From contig NZ_JAERSF010000001.1 of assembly GCF_016735615.1 (NCBI RefSeq), positions 558,001-622,000 on the forward strand: a stretch of 64,000 nucleotides of DNA, read 5' to 3'. The stretch comes from Flavobacterium tagetis. Its GTDB lineage: Bacteria > Bacteroidota > Bacteroidia > Flavobacteriales > Flavobacteriaceae. The notes under the pieces were generated by a model. It saw nothing but the letters and a program-made list of their open reading frames with translations. It searched no databases and was not told the DNA's origin. The translations under genes and the position numbers were made by a program. Below are positions 36,848 through 45,508 of this stretch, one piece after another; position 1 is the stretch's first letter, and each line of letters starts with the position of its first letter.

Positions 36848-37804
36848 TTAAAAAACCTGACTCGCGATCTGGCGGATATTCTCAGATTTACCCATTGAAT
36901 AATAGTGTAAAAATGGAACTCCTGCGGCTTTTAATTCTAATGACTGCTGAATCGCCCATTCGATTCCGACTTGTTTGATTTCAGCATTATTTTTGCATTT
37001 GTCTACAGCATCGATTAAATCTTCTGGTAAATCGATTCTGAAAATCTGAGGTAAAACTTGCAAATGTCTTTGAACAGCAATTGGTTTAATTCCAGGAATA
37101 ATCGGAATTGTGATTCCCATTTCCCTTGCTTTTTCTACGAAAGCAAAATATTTAGCATTGTCAAAAAACATTTGTGTTACTACATAATCAGCTCCAGCGT
37201 CAACTTTCTCTTTTAATCTTTTTAAATCTGATTGTAAAGATGGTGATTCCAAATGTTTTTCAGGATAACCCGCAACTCCAATACAGAAGTCAGCTTTGTT
37301 ATCAGCATCCATTACTTCATGAAGATATTTTCCGCAGTTCAAATCATTAATTTGTTTCACCAAATCAATTGCATAATGATTACCTCCTGCTTTTGGCACA
37401 AAAGATTGTTCGTCTTTCATTGCATCGCCTCGAAGTGCCATTACATTGTTAATTCCTAAATAATGACAGTCAACCAACATGTACTCGGTTTCTTCTTTGG
37501 TGAACCCCCCGCAAAGCAAATGCGGAACCGTATCTACATTGTATTTGTGTTTTATAGAAGCGCAAATTCCAAGTGTTCCTGGACGCATACGAGTCAGTTT
37601 TTTATCCAAAAGTCCGTTACCTCGATCAATGTAAATGTACTCCTCGCGAGAAGTCGTTACATCAATAAATGGCGGATTAAACTCCATTAACGGATCAATA
37701 TTATCGTATAATTCCTGAATACTTTTCCCCTTTTGAGGCGGAATAATTTCAAACGAGAATAATGTTTTTCCTTTAGCGTTTTCTATATGTTCTGTTACTT
37801 TCAT
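36848..37804 (-). CDS. metF: 5,10-methylenetetrahydrofolate reductase
   Basis: MetF reduces 5,10-methylene-THF to 5-methyl-THF with FAD and NADH, supplying the methyl donor for methionine synthases. The 318-residue TIM-barrel protein has FSFEIIPPQKGKS at strand 1, VTTSREEYI, the FAD contact LLCGGFTKEE and TQMFFDNAKYF near strand 6. It lies directly downstream of metH on the same strand, separated by a perfect inverted repeat. Confidence 0.95.
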   Translation of the reverse strand: MKVTEHIENAKGKTLFSFEIIPPQKGKSIQELYDNIDPLMEFNPPFIDVTTSREEYIYIDRGNGLLDKKLTRMRPGTLGICASIKHKYNVDTVPHLLCGGFTKEETEYMLVDCHYLGINNVMALRGDAMKDEQSFVPKAGGNHYAIDLVKQINDLNCGKYLHEVMDADNKADFCIGVAGYPEKHLESPSLQSDLKRLKEKVDAGADYVVTQMFFDNAKYFAFVEKAREMGITIPIIPGIKPIAVQRHLQVLPQIFRIDLPEDLIDAVDKCKNNAEIKQVGIEWAIQQSLELKAAGVPFLHYYSMGKSENIRQIASQVF

Positions 37805-37894
37805 TATTTGAATTATGAGTTATGAGTTATGAATTTTGAGTTTGAATTGTGTAAAAAATCTGAATCAAAAAACGTAAATCAATCTTTTTTATTT

Positions 37895-37965
37895 GTTTCA
37901 AGTTTCAGGTTTAAAGTTTCAAGTTACCCTAAGCAACTTGAAACTTTAAACCTGAAACTTGAAAC
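37895..37965. repeat. Perfect 31-bp inverted repeat between metH and metF
   Basis: The left arm 37895-37925 (GTTTCAAGTTTCAGGTTT...) and the right arm 37935-37965 are exact reverse complements with a 9-base loop. Each arm is itself built from the words TTTCAAG and TTTCAGG. Related words recur at 49732-49760, 50761-50783 and 55618-55630. On RNA it would form a long, very stable hairpin between two cotranscribed genes. Confidence 0.9.
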
Positions 37966-37970
37966 TATTT

Positions 37971-40646
37971 CTAGTCTGCTATATTAGGGTTTAACCATTT
38001 CATTGCGTAATCAAGCGGTACATTTCGGCGTTTGGCATAATCTGTCACCTGATCTTCTTTTATTTTTCCAAGTCCGAAATAGCGGCTTTTTGGGTTTCCG
38101 AAATAATATCCTGAAACCGAAGAGGCTGGCCACATTGCCATGCTTTCTGTCAGCTTTACTCCTATTTGTTTTTCAACATCTAAAAGTTTCCAAATTGTTG
38201 GTTTCTCTAAGTGATCTGGACAAGCAGGATAACCTGGAGCCGGACGAATTCCTTTATAATTCTCCTTAATCAATTCTTCGTTGGTTAAAGATTCTTCGCT
38301 GTCATAACCCCAGAAATCTTTACGAATTCTCTCGTGAAGATATTCGGCGAAAGCCTCAGCAAAACGATCTGCAAGGGCTTTAACCATAATCGAATTATAA
38401 TCGTCTAGATTCTTTTCATATTCTGCAGCCCATTCGTCAACACCAAAACCTGTTGTTACACAGAAAGCTCCCATATAATCTTCTATTCCGCTTTCTTTTG
38501 GCAGAATAAAATCGGCTAAAGCAATGTTTGGTGCACCTTTCGTTTTTTGTGACTGCTGACGAAGCGTTAAGAATTTCTCTAAAACTTTTCCGTTTTCATC
38601 ACGCAATTCGATATCGTCGTCATCCACTTGATTCGCTGGGAAGATTCCGTAAATACCTTTTGCTTTTAATTTTTTCTCCTCTAAAATTACTTTTAGCATT
38701 GCCTGAGCATCATTAAAAACAGAAGTAGCTTCTTTACCCACAACCTCATCCGTTAAAATTGCTGGATATTTTCCGTACAATTCCCAAGTCTGGAAAAACG
38801 GCGTCCAGTCGATATATGGAACCAAAACATCCAATTCAACTTCGATCGTTTGTGCACCAATTACTTTTGGTTTAACTGGAGTATATTCAGACCAATCCAA
38901 TGGTAATTTGTTTTTACGAGCATCTTCAATTGTCAAGAAATTTTTATCTCTTGAACGATTTAAGAATGTTTCTCTAAACGAGTCGTATTCTGCACGAATA
39001 TCTGCCGCATATATTTTTCTATTATGATCTAAAAGATTTCCTGCAACGGTAACAGCTCTCGAAGCATCGTTAACGTGAATTACCGTTTCTCTATATTGAG
39101 GTGCAATTTTCACGGCCGTATGCGCGCGCGAAGTCGTTGCTCCTCCAATCATAATCGGGATTTTAATATCTTGTTTGTCTAGTTCTTTGGCCAAATATAC
39201 CATTTCGTCAAGCGAAGGTGTGATCAGTCCACTTAATCCAATAATATCCACTTCATGTTCAATTGCAGCCGAAATAATTTTCTCCGGAGGAACCATTACT
39301 CCTAAATCTACAATCTCATAATTATTACATGCCAAAACAACCGAAACGATGTTTTTACCAATATCGTGAACGTCACCTTTTACAGTTGCCATTAGGATTT
39401 TTCCGTTTCCTTGTTTGTCTCCAGCTTGTTTACTTGCTTCAATAAATGGCAATAAATAAGCCACGGCTTTTTTCATTACACGAGCCGATTTTACTACCTG
39501 TGGCAAGAACATTTTTCCGCTTCCGAATAAATCTCCAACCACATTCATTCCAGCCATTAAGTTGATCTCAATAACTTCGATTGGTTTTGTTGCTGCCAAA
39601 CGCGCTTCTTCAACATCTTCTTCAATAAAAGCATCGATTCCTTTTACCAACGAATGTGTAATACGTTCCTGAACAGTTCCAAAACGCCATTCCTGAACCG
39701 TTTTTTCATCACTTTTTGCTTCACCTTTTACACTGTCAGCAAAATCTAACAATCTTTCGGTTGCGTCGTCACGTCTATCTAGAATTACGTCTTCAACATA
39801 TTCTAATAAGTCTTTCGGAATATCATCGTAAATCGTCAACATCTCTGGGTTTACGATTCCCATCGTCATTCCGTTTTTAATTGCGTGATATAAAAACACC
39901 GAGTGCATCGCTTCACGAACGGTGTCGTTTCCTCTAAAAGAGAATGAAACGTTACTTACTCCACCGCTGATGTGCGCATGAGGAAGATTTTCACGAACCC
40001 ATTTTGTTCCTCTAAAGAAATCCAATGCGTTCAATCTATGCTCTTCCATTCCCGTTGCAACTGGGAAAATATTTAAATCGAAAATAATATCCTGCGGAGG
40101 AAAACCAACTTTGTTCACCAAAATATCATACGAACGCGCACAAATTTCCACACGACGATCGTAATTATCGGCCTGACCAACTTCGTCAAAAGCCATTACA
40201 ATAGCAGCTGCTCCGTAACGTTTGATTAATTTGGCGTGGTGAATAAAAGCTTCTTCTCCTTCTTTTAACGAAATCGAGTTTACAACGCTTTTTCCTTGTA
40301 CTACTTTAAGACCTGCTTCGATGATTTCCCATTTCGAACTGTCGATCATAATCGGTACTCTCGAAATGTCTGGTTCTGCAGCAATTAAATTCAAAAATTT
40401 AGTCATTGCAGTAACACCATCAAGCATTCCTTCATCCATATTAATATCGATGATTTGTGCTCCACCTTCTACTTGTTGTCTTGCAATATCAAGCGCCTCG
40501 TCATATTTCTCTTCCTTGATTAATCTCAAGAATTTTCTTGAACCTGTTACATTAGTACGCTCACCAACATTCACAAAAACACTTTCCGGCGTAATAATCA
40601 ACGGTTCTAATCCTGATAATACAAGGTCTCTTCTTTTTTCTGTCAT
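37971..40646 (-). CDS. metH: Methionine synthase, folate/B12/activation part of split MetH
   Basis: This 891-residue protein is the C-terminal three quarters of B12-dependent methionine synthase. It has a pterin-binding barrel from residue 1 ([16 protein letters not shown]), a B12 cap helix region, a cobalamin-binding Rossmann domain with DVHDIGKN (about 425-432; the His is the cobalt ligand) and GLSGLITPS, and a SAM-activation domain ([12 protein letters not shown]). The homocysteine-binding domain is missing because it is encoded by the separate gene at 41446-42450. Its own ATG and intact domain boundary show a true gene split rather than a frameshift. Confidence 0.95.
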   Translation of the reverse strand: MTEKRRDLVLSGLEPLIITPESVFVNVGERTNVTGSRKFLRLIKEEKYDEALDIARQQVEGGAQIIDINMDEGMLDGVTAMTKFLNLIAAEPDISRVPIMIDSSKWEIIEAGLKVVQGKSVVNSISLKEGEEAFIHHAKLIKRYGAAAIVMAFDEVGQADNYDRRVEICARSYDILVNKVGFPPQDIIFDLNIFPVATGMEEHRLNALDFFRGTKWVRENLPHAHISGGVSNVSFSFRGNDTVREAMHSVFLYHAIKNGMTMGIVNPEMLTIYDDIPKDLLEYVEDVILDRRDDATERLLDFADSVKGEAKSDEKTVQEWRFGTVQERITHSLVKGIDAFIEEDVEEARLAATKPIEVIEINLMAGMNVVGDLFGSGKMFLPQVVKSARVMKKAVAYLLPFIEASKQAGDKQGNGKILMATVKGDVHDIGKNIVSVVLACNNYEIVDLGVMVPPEKIISAAIEHEVDIIGLSGLITPSLDEMVYLAKELDKQDIKIPIMIGGATTSRAHTAVKIAPQYRETVIHVNDASRAVTVAGNLLDHNRKIYAADIRAEYDSFRETFLNRSRDKNFLTIEDARKNKLPLDWSEYTPVKPKVIGAQTIEVELDVLVPYIDWTPFFQTWELYGKYPAILTDEVVGKEATSVFNDAQAMLKVILEEKKLKAKGIYGIFPANQVDDDDIELRDENGKVLEKFLTLRQQSQKTKGAPNIALADFILPKESGIEDYMGAFCVTTGFGVDEWAAEYEKNLDDYNSIMVKALADRFAEAFAEYLHERIRKDFWGYDSEESLTNEELIKENYKGIRPAPGYPACPDHLEKPTIWKLLDVEKQIGVKLTESMAMWPASSVSGYYFGNPKSRYFGLGKIKEDQVTDYAKRRNVPLDYAMKWLNPNIAD

Positions 40647-40655
40647 TTCTTTCTA

Positions 40656-40700
40656 AGTTACTAAGATCCTGAGATTCTAAGGTTCTAAGTTTTTTATTCT
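40656..40700. repeat. TAAGATCCTGAGATTCTAAG word-repeat patch
   Basis: Tandem variants of a 10-11 base word (AAGTTACTAAGATCCTGAG, ATTCTAAGGTTCTAAG) sit just upstream of metH. The same word recurs at about 42964-43000, 43427-43460 and, inverted, at 43521-43550. Confidence 0.6.
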
Positions 40701-40740
40701 ATATTTTTTAGGTGTTTAAACCTGTAATCTTTTATTATTT

Positions 40741-40850
40741 TGGGCGTGATTCGCCGCGGCGAACCGGGCTATCCGTTACAAGTCCTCGCTCTTCCTTCGT
40801 CAGGCTGTGGGCTTTTCACTTTTATCCCTCATGCGAGTAAGGTTGCATTT
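40741..40850 (+). repeat. GC-rich structured intergenic element (GGGCTATCC type)
   Basis: The blocks read GGGCGTGATTCGCCGCGGCG, CCGGGCTATCCG, then CTTCCTTCGTCAGG, GGGCTTTTCACTTTTATCCC and TCATGCG. This is much more GC-rich than the surroundings. It fits, from memory, the large family of dispersed Bacteroidota elements framed by GGGCTATCC and ATCCCTAACGC-like ends, and is perhaps related to the copies at 28071 and 42601. The 253-base gap it lies in holds no gene. Confidence 0.6.
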
Positions 40851-40899
40851 TTATAATGTTAAACCGCAATATTTTTATCTCAATTTTTACTATTACTTT

Positions 40900-41427
40900 C
40901 TATAGAGAAATTTCGTTTAATGATCGAAGTAACTCATTTATATTATTTTTTGCCGACACTTCATTCGCTAATCGCAACCTTTTTACTCCTAAAATGGCAT
41001 CTGACAGAGTAGCACTTCCGGATTGTTTAATATTCTTTCTAAACCTCAATTTATTTTGATAATACAATTTATATTCTATTGTAGTTTTGACCGTAAAGGT
41101 CATACCAAAAAAAGGTTGATCAACAGAAATCAAATTAATTTCAAGAACCCAATTCTCATCATTTGCAATCGAATCTATTTTCGAAAATACTTCAGATTCG
41201 ATAACAGACTTTTTGAATGCTTCTTCAAAATTTTCATTAGAAATCTTAGATGTCCATAGTGGATTTGTCTTTTTTCCACCTGTAACAGATTTAATAAAAA
41301 TTTTATCTCCAACTTTTTTTTCGGTTTTGTAATCTTTAACCGTCATTCCTTCAATAGTTGCTGACGATGCACATCTCGCAAGTAAAGCTGAAAGAAAGAC
41401 TAATAAAACTAGATGTTTAATTTTCAT
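40900..41427 (-). CDS. Lipoprotein of unknown function between the metH halves
   Basis: The 175-residue protein starts with a lipoprotein signal peptide (LVFLSALLARC, Cys19). The mature part is a mixed alpha/beta domain with DKIFIKSVTGG, NWVLEINLISVDQPFFGM and an Arg/Asn-rich C-terminus. I do not recognise a family. It sits on the same strand between the two split metH genes, 18 bases after the first, with no link to methionine synthesis visible in its sequence. It is probably co-transcribed with them under the SAM-I riboswitch. Confidence 0.65.
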   Translation of the reverse strand: MKIKHLVLLVFLSALLARCASSATIEGMTVKDYKTEKKVGDKIFIKSVTGGKKTNPLWTSKISNENFEEAFKKSVIESEVFSKIDSIANDENWVLEINLISVDQPFFGMTFTVKTTIEYKLYYQNKLRFRKNIKQSGSATLSDAILGVKRLRLANEVSAKNNINELLRSLNEISL

Positions 41428-41445
41428 TAATTATTTCAAAAAAAA

Positions 41446-42450
41446 TTACGCAATAATCGGTGCCACCCTAGGCTTATAATCTTTCGCAACCTCAGCCATT
41501 AATCTAATATGATCTGGAGTTGTTCCGCAACAGCCTCCAATGATATTAATTAAATTATCATCTAAATATTCTTTAATGAAGGCTTGTGTTTGTTCTGGCG
41601 TTTCATCATATTGTCCGAATGCATTTGGCAATCCTGCGTTTGGATGTGCCGAAACATTAAAACTTGTATTATGTGCTAATGTTTTTAAATACGGTTTCAA
41701 CAAATCGGCTCCAAGAGCGCAATTGAATCCTACGCTTAATAACGGAATATGTGAAACTGAAATCAAAAACGCTTCAACTGTTTGTCCTGAAAGTGTTCTT
41801 CCTGAAGCATCGGTAATCGTTCCTGAAACCATTATTGGAATATCTAAATTACGTTCTTCTTTTACTTCTTCGATGGCGAAAAGCGCTGCTTTTGCATTTA
41901 AAGTATCAAAAATTGTTTCTACTAAAAGCAAATCACACCCACCATCCATTAAAGCTTCTGCTTGCTGTTTGTAAGCGATTCTTAAATCGTCGAACGTTAC
42001 GGCTCTGTAACCCGGATCGTTTACATCTGGCGACATACTTGCTGTACGGTTTGTCGGTCCGATTGAACCGGCTACGAAACGTGGTTTTTCTGGATTTTTT
42101 GCGGTAAACTCATCGGCAACCTCGCGTGCAAGTTTTGCCGATTCGTAGTTTAACTCATAAACCAAATCTTCCATGTGATAATCGGCCATACCGATTGTCG
42201 TTCCTGAGAAGGTATTGGTTTCTACAATGTCAGCACCTGCTTCGTAATAAGCGGCATGTACATCGCGGATCGCTTGTGGTTGTGTTAGGGATAGTAAATC
42301 GTTGTTTCCTTTTAACGGATGTGGAAAATCTTTGAAACGCTCTCCTCTGAAATCTTCTTCTGAGAAATTATAGCGTTGCAACATTGTTCCCATTGCTCCG
42401 TCAAGGATTAGGATATTTTTTTTTATTGCTTCTTGAATTGTAATTGCCAT
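41446..42450 (-). CDS. metH: Homocysteine S-methyltransferase part of split MetH
   Basis: The 334-residue protein corresponds to the N-terminal homocysteine-binding barrel of MetH. It shows [13 protein letters not shown] at the start, [14 protein letters not shown] residues ([12 protein letters not shown]), and the zinc-binding cysteines in [12 protein letters not shown] and [12 protein letters not shown]. It must act with the separate 891-residue protein. Upstream, a 332-base leader holds repeats and then a SAM-I aptamer, so this is the first gene of the metH-lipoprotein-metH-metF run. Confidence 0.94.
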   Translation of the reverse strand: MAITIQEAIKKNILILDGAMGTMLQRYNFSEEDFRGERFKDFPHPLKGNNDLLSLTQPQAIRDVHAAYYEAGADIVETNTFSGTTIGMADYHMEDLVYELNYESAKLAREVADEFTAKNPEKPRFVAGSIGPTNRTASMSPDVNDPGYRAVTFDDLRIAYKQQAEALMDGGCDLLLVETIFDTLNAKAALFAIEEVKEERNLDIPIMVSGTITDASGRTLSGQTVEAFLISVSHIPLLSVGFNCALGADLLKPYLKTLAHNTSFNVSAHPNAGLPNAFGQYDETPEQTQAFIKEYLDDNLINIIGGCCGTTPDHIRLMAEVAKDYKPRVAPIIA

Positions 42451-42503
42451 ATTCTTTTGCCGCTAAGGCGCTAAGGCACAAAGCTTTTTTAATTATAATT
42501 TTT

Positions 42504-42556
42504 GAAGGTTCTATTTAAACCCGACAGGTTTTGAAAACCTGTCGGGTTTAACCTTC
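42504..42556. repeat. Long hairpin in the metH leader
   Basis: AAACCCGACAGGTTTT (42517-42532) and its exact complement (42534-42549) flank a single base. An outer GAAGGTT/AACCTTC pair extends the stem. No T-run follows on the metH strand, so it is not a classic terminator for metH. Confidence 0.85.
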
Positions 42557-42600
42557 TATATTTTTTTCACATTAATTCCAAAAGTGCACTATTGCCGGCT

Positions 42601-42682
42601 CATTAGCCCCGATTGAAGTGGAAATCCTTTTGCTTTTTTCTTTAGAAAAGCAAAAGATTGCAACGAAAAGCGGGAACTATTG
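42601..42682 (+). repeat. GC-rich structured intergenic element, copy 2
   Basis: The blocks TTAGCCCCGATTGAAGTGG, AATCCTTTTGC, an inner hairpin (GCTTTTT...AAAAGC), AAAAGATTGCAACG and AAAAGCGGGAA match copy 1 at 28071-28146 in order and largely in sequence. It lies between the SAM-I aptamer and metH. Confidence 0.7.
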
Positions 42683-42782
42683 ACTGCAAAAATGCGCCAA
42701 TGATTCGCTCCTTCTACTGAATTGCTTCGGTAAATATTGTATGTTGTCTGGAAAAGTTTTGAGAAATACTGTATGTATTTGT

Positions 42783-42895
42783 GTTATCTATCTTTAATAC
42801 TGGAAAATGTCGTATAAAGTAGAATTTAGCACCTTCTTTATGATAAAGGGTTGCTAAGGTTTCATCGGGTCTATCCCTCCGCCTTTCGTGATAAC
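42783..42895 (-). promoter_or_regulatory. SAM-I riboswitch (S-box) upstream of metH
   Basis: Read on the minus strand: P1 GTTATC (pairing with GATAAC at the far end), the core GAGGGATAGACCCGATGAAA, then CCTTAGCAACC, a variable P3 arm and AAGGTGCTAAATTCTAC. These are the conserved S-box blocks for S-adenosylmethionine binding. The expression platform is unclear: about 330 bases of repeat-rich leader separate it from metH, and no terminator with a T-run directly follows the aptamer. Binding of SAM would be expected to lower metH expression. Confidence 0.93.
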
Positions 42896-43056
42896 GAACA
42901 ATAATTTTAAGAACAGTGCAAAGGTATGAAATAGGCTTTCTATTTGCAAATGTTTTTTTTGAAGTTGCTGAGAGGCTAAGATACTGAGATTCTAAGTTTA
43001 GAAATCTAATTATGTTTTATTTGGTTTAAGAATATATTGCTAAATCCTTGAAACTA

Positions 43057-43419
43057 TCATTGTTTCTTTTTACTTGCTTTTGCAATAGGATTAAAATCTA
43101 AACAAAGTTGAAGCCAATACTCCATATCCTGATTTCTTGTCCAACCAATTTCGGTAATAAAAGCATAGTTTTTCATTGGCTTTTCTGCATTAGGCATTGG
43201 TAACACATCATCTCTTTCTATTGCCTTTAAATAAGCGGAATCATTTATTCTGCATAACAAAAGATTTTCTCCAACTTTTTTATCTAAACGAGTTCCACAG
43301 CATAATTTGTTATCTACCATAAAAACAATACCACCAAACATTTTCTTTTCGAAAAAATCGGCGCCTTTATACTGGAGAAAAGTTCTAATTCTCTTCGCAT
43401 TATCTTCGTCGAAAGCCAT
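43057..43419 (-). CDS. TfoX/Sxy N-terminal domain protein
   Basis: The 120-residue soluble protein consists of the TfoX N-terminal domain (KKMFGGIVFMVDNKLCCGTR, then MKNYAFI). It lacks the C-terminal helix-hairpin-helix half of true competence regulators. Stand-alone members are common and of unknown role. It is flanked by CTAAGATACTGAG word repeats and seems unrelated to the sulfur genes on either side. Confidence 0.8.
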   Translation of the reverse strand: MAFDEDNAKRIRTFLQYKGADFFEKKMFGGIVFMVDNKLCCGTRLDKKVGENLLLCRINDSAYLKAIERDDVLPMPNAEKPMKNYAFITEIGWTRNQDMEYWLQLCLDFNPIAKASKKKQ

Positions 43420-43558
43420 ATATTTAGATTCTAAGATTCTGAGTTACTAAGATACTGAGTTTAAAATTCTGTTCAATAAAAAAGCCCAAACTAAAAGTTT
43501 GAGCTTTGTATATAAAAACCTTAGCGTCTTAGTCCCTTAGAACCTCAGCACCTCCAGA

Positions 43559-44611
43559 TTAAACAATCGCTTTCACAACTGCTTTTGGAGCTTCTTTACG
43601 AGTTCCGTCGAAACCATCTACTCCAGAAACCGTTGTATATTTCAATACGTATTTTTTACCTGGGTTGATGATTGAATAAGCAGCTTGGCACATTAAAGTT
43701 GCTTCGTGGAATCCGCAAAGGATTAACTTTAATTTTCCTGGGTATGTATTTACGTCTCCAATAGCGAAGATTCCTGGAATATTTGTCTGGTAATCTAATG
43801 CATTGTTTACTTTAATGGCATTTTTCTCGATTTCTAATCCCCAGTCGCCAATTGGACCTAATTTTGGTGTTAATCCGAAAAGCGGAATGAAATAGTCACA
43901 TTCGATTTTACGGTGTGCTCCGTTTTCTTCGATATCTAATGATTCTACGTGTTCAGCACCGTTGATTCCAACTACTTCTGCTGGAGTGATTAATTTGATT
44001 TTTCCAGCTGATTTTAGTTCCTGTACTTTTTCAACAGAATCTAAAGCTCCTCTAAATTCGTTTCTTCTGTGAATTAAAGTTACTTCTGAAGCTACGTTTG
44101 CTAAGAAAATCGACCAGTCTAATGCTGAATCTCCTCCTCCTGCAATAACAACTCTTTTATCTCTAAATTTCTCAGGATTTTTGATGAAGTATTTTACTCC
44201 TTTATCTTCATAAAACTCGATATCTTCGATAAGTGGTTTACGAGGCTCGAAACTTCCTAATCCTCCAGCGATTGCAATAACCGGCGCGTGGAATTTAGTT
44301 CCTTTGTTTGATGTTACAATGAATGTTCCGTCTTCTTGCTTTTCAACTGTTTCAGCACGTTCTCCTAAAGTAAATCCTGGCTCAAATTGTTTAATTTGCT
44401 CCATTAATCCGTCAACTAAATCTCCGGCTAATACTTCTGGGAATCCAGGAATATCATAAATTGGTTTTTTTGGATATAACTCTGATAGTTGTCCTCCTGG
44501 TTGTGGAAGCGCATCTAAAATGTGGCATTTTAATTTTAACAATCCTGCCTCAAATACGGCAAATAAACCTGTTGGGCCTGCTCCAATTATAAGTATATCT
44601 GTTTTAATCAT
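43559..44611 (-). CDS. Ferredoxin--NADP(+) reductase, thioredoxin-reductase-like
   Basis: The 350-residue flavoprotein has the N-terminal FAD motif LIIGAGPTGLFAVFEAG and an NADP-binding motif VVIAGGGDSALDWSIFLA. The C-terminal FAD contact is IFAIGDVNTYPGKLKLIL. The redox CxxC of thioredoxin reductase is absent, which is the mark of the bacterial TrxR-like ferredoxin-NADP reductases. The start is ATG at 44611 (MIKTDILIIGAG); an upstream in-frame start at 44674 would add an unlikely 21 residues. Its place at the end of the sulfite reductase/siroheme cluster suggests it supplies electrons through ferredoxin to sulfite reductase. That is an inference. Confidence 0.85.
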   Translation of the reverse strand: MIKTDILIIGAGPTGLFAVFEAGLLKLKCHILDALPQPGGQLSELYPKKPIYDIPGFPEVLAGDLVDGLMEQIKQFEPGFTLGERAETVEKQEDGTFIVTSNKGTKFHAPVIAIAGGLGSFEPRKPLIEDIEFYEDKGVKYFIKNPEKFRDKRVVIAGGGDSALDWSIFLANVASEVTLIHRRNEFRGALDSVEKVQELKSAGKIKLITPAEVVGINGAEHVESLDIEENGAHRKIECDYFIPLFGLTPKLGPIGDWGLEIEKNAIKVNNALDYQTNIPGIFAIGDVNTYPGKLKLILCGFHEATLMCQAAYSIINPGKKYVLKYTTVSGVDGFDGTRKEAPKAVVKAIV

Positions 44612-44708
44612 TATGTTGTTGTTTATAATCATTCTTAATAACGCAAAGAAACGAATAAATCCTTGTACTTTCAATGATTTTTATCATTAATTTCTTTCCG
44701 AAACTTTT

Positions 44709-45290
44709 TTACTCTCTATTTTTTAATGAAGAGGTAATCTCATTCATTCTTTTTACCTTTTCTTCAAAATTGCCTTTAAGTGTTTTTCGGTATTCATTCA
44801 AGTTCTCAACCATTTGATTGATATCTTCCGGAATTACTTCCTCAAAAAACTCCCTTAGTCTTTTTGCTGTTGTTGGCGATTTCCCATTTGTTGAAATGGC
44901 AATTTTCACATTCCCTTTTGTTACGATTCCGCCCAAATAATAATCGCATAAATCTGGTGTATCGGCGATATTACAAATCAGATAACGTTTTCTTGCTAAA
45001 TCGTAAACCTTTTTATTTACTTTCAAATCGTCTGTACAGGCAATTACCATGTGACGTTTTTTAAGCATTTTCTTTTTAAACTTTTTTTCCGTCAATTTAA
45101 TTGAAGGATGTTTTTCTGCTAAAACCTTAATTTCTAAATGAAAATCCGGTGCAACTACCTCAACATTTGCATTCGGACTTGACTTAAGCAAGAAAGAAAG
45201 CTTTTCCAGACCTACATTTCCTCCGCCTACAATCAGAACATTTAGATTGTGAAGCTTTAGAAATATTGGATATAATTCGTTTTGTTCCAT
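44709..45290 (-). CDS. Precorrin-2 dehydrogenase / sirohydrochlorin ferrochelatase (Met8-like)
   Basis: The 193-residue enzyme oxidises precorrin-2 and inserts iron to make siroheme, the cofactor of sulfite reductase. The Rossmann motif LIVGGGNVGLEKLSFLL opens the protein. The Asp/Asn-containing dimer region (ICNIADTPDLCDYYLGG) is the typical catalytic segment, and AISTNGKSPTTAKRLRE follows. It matches the CysG N-terminal half, with the methyltransferase half encoded separately by cobA. Together they complete siroheme synthesis from uroporphyrinogen III. Confidence 0.9.
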   Translation of the reverse strand: MEQNELYPIFLKLHNLNVLIVGGGNVGLEKLSFLLKSSPNANVEVVAPDFHLEIKVLAEKHPSIKLTEKKFKKKMLKKRHMVIACTDDLKVNKKVYDLARKRYLICNIADTPDLCDYYLGGIVTKGNVKIAISTNGKSPTTAKRLREFFEEVIPEDINQMVENLNEYRKTLKGNFEEKVKRMNEITSSLKNRE

Positions 45291-45384
45291 TTTAATTTAA
45301 TTTCATCTAAACAAAATTAGATGATTTTATTGAACATTAGGAAAATCTAATATTTCAATGTTAATCGTTGTCCCCGGATTAAAA

Positions 45385-45495
45385 TCGGGCGCTACAATAT
45401 GGATCGTTCCTTCGGAACTTTATTGCCGGATGATACCCTTTGACAACATCGAGTTGAAACCCGACGCTACAATATGAATTGTTCCTTCGGAACGC
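45385..45495. repeat. Imperfect direct repeat between cobA and the Met8-like gene
   Basis: GCTACAATATGGATCGTTCC (45391-45410, continuing TTCGGAAC) recurs as GCTACAATATGAATTGTTCC (45466-45485, continuing TTCGGAAC) with a 75-base period. Each is preceded by a CGGGC or CCGAC box. GTTCCTTCGGAAC is itself a small palindrome. No gene is present here. Confidence 0.75.
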
Positions 45496-45508
45496 TATCA
45501 TCGGAACT

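Noticed and set aside
37971..42450. metH as a frameshifted pseudogene
   Set aside because: Each part has its own ATG and stop, the break is at a domain boundary, all catalytic residues are intact and another gene lies between. It is a gene split.
42504..42556. The hairpin upstream of metH as the riboswitch terminator
   Set aside because: The stem is strong, but no T-run follows on the metH strand and it is more than 200 bases from the aptamer.
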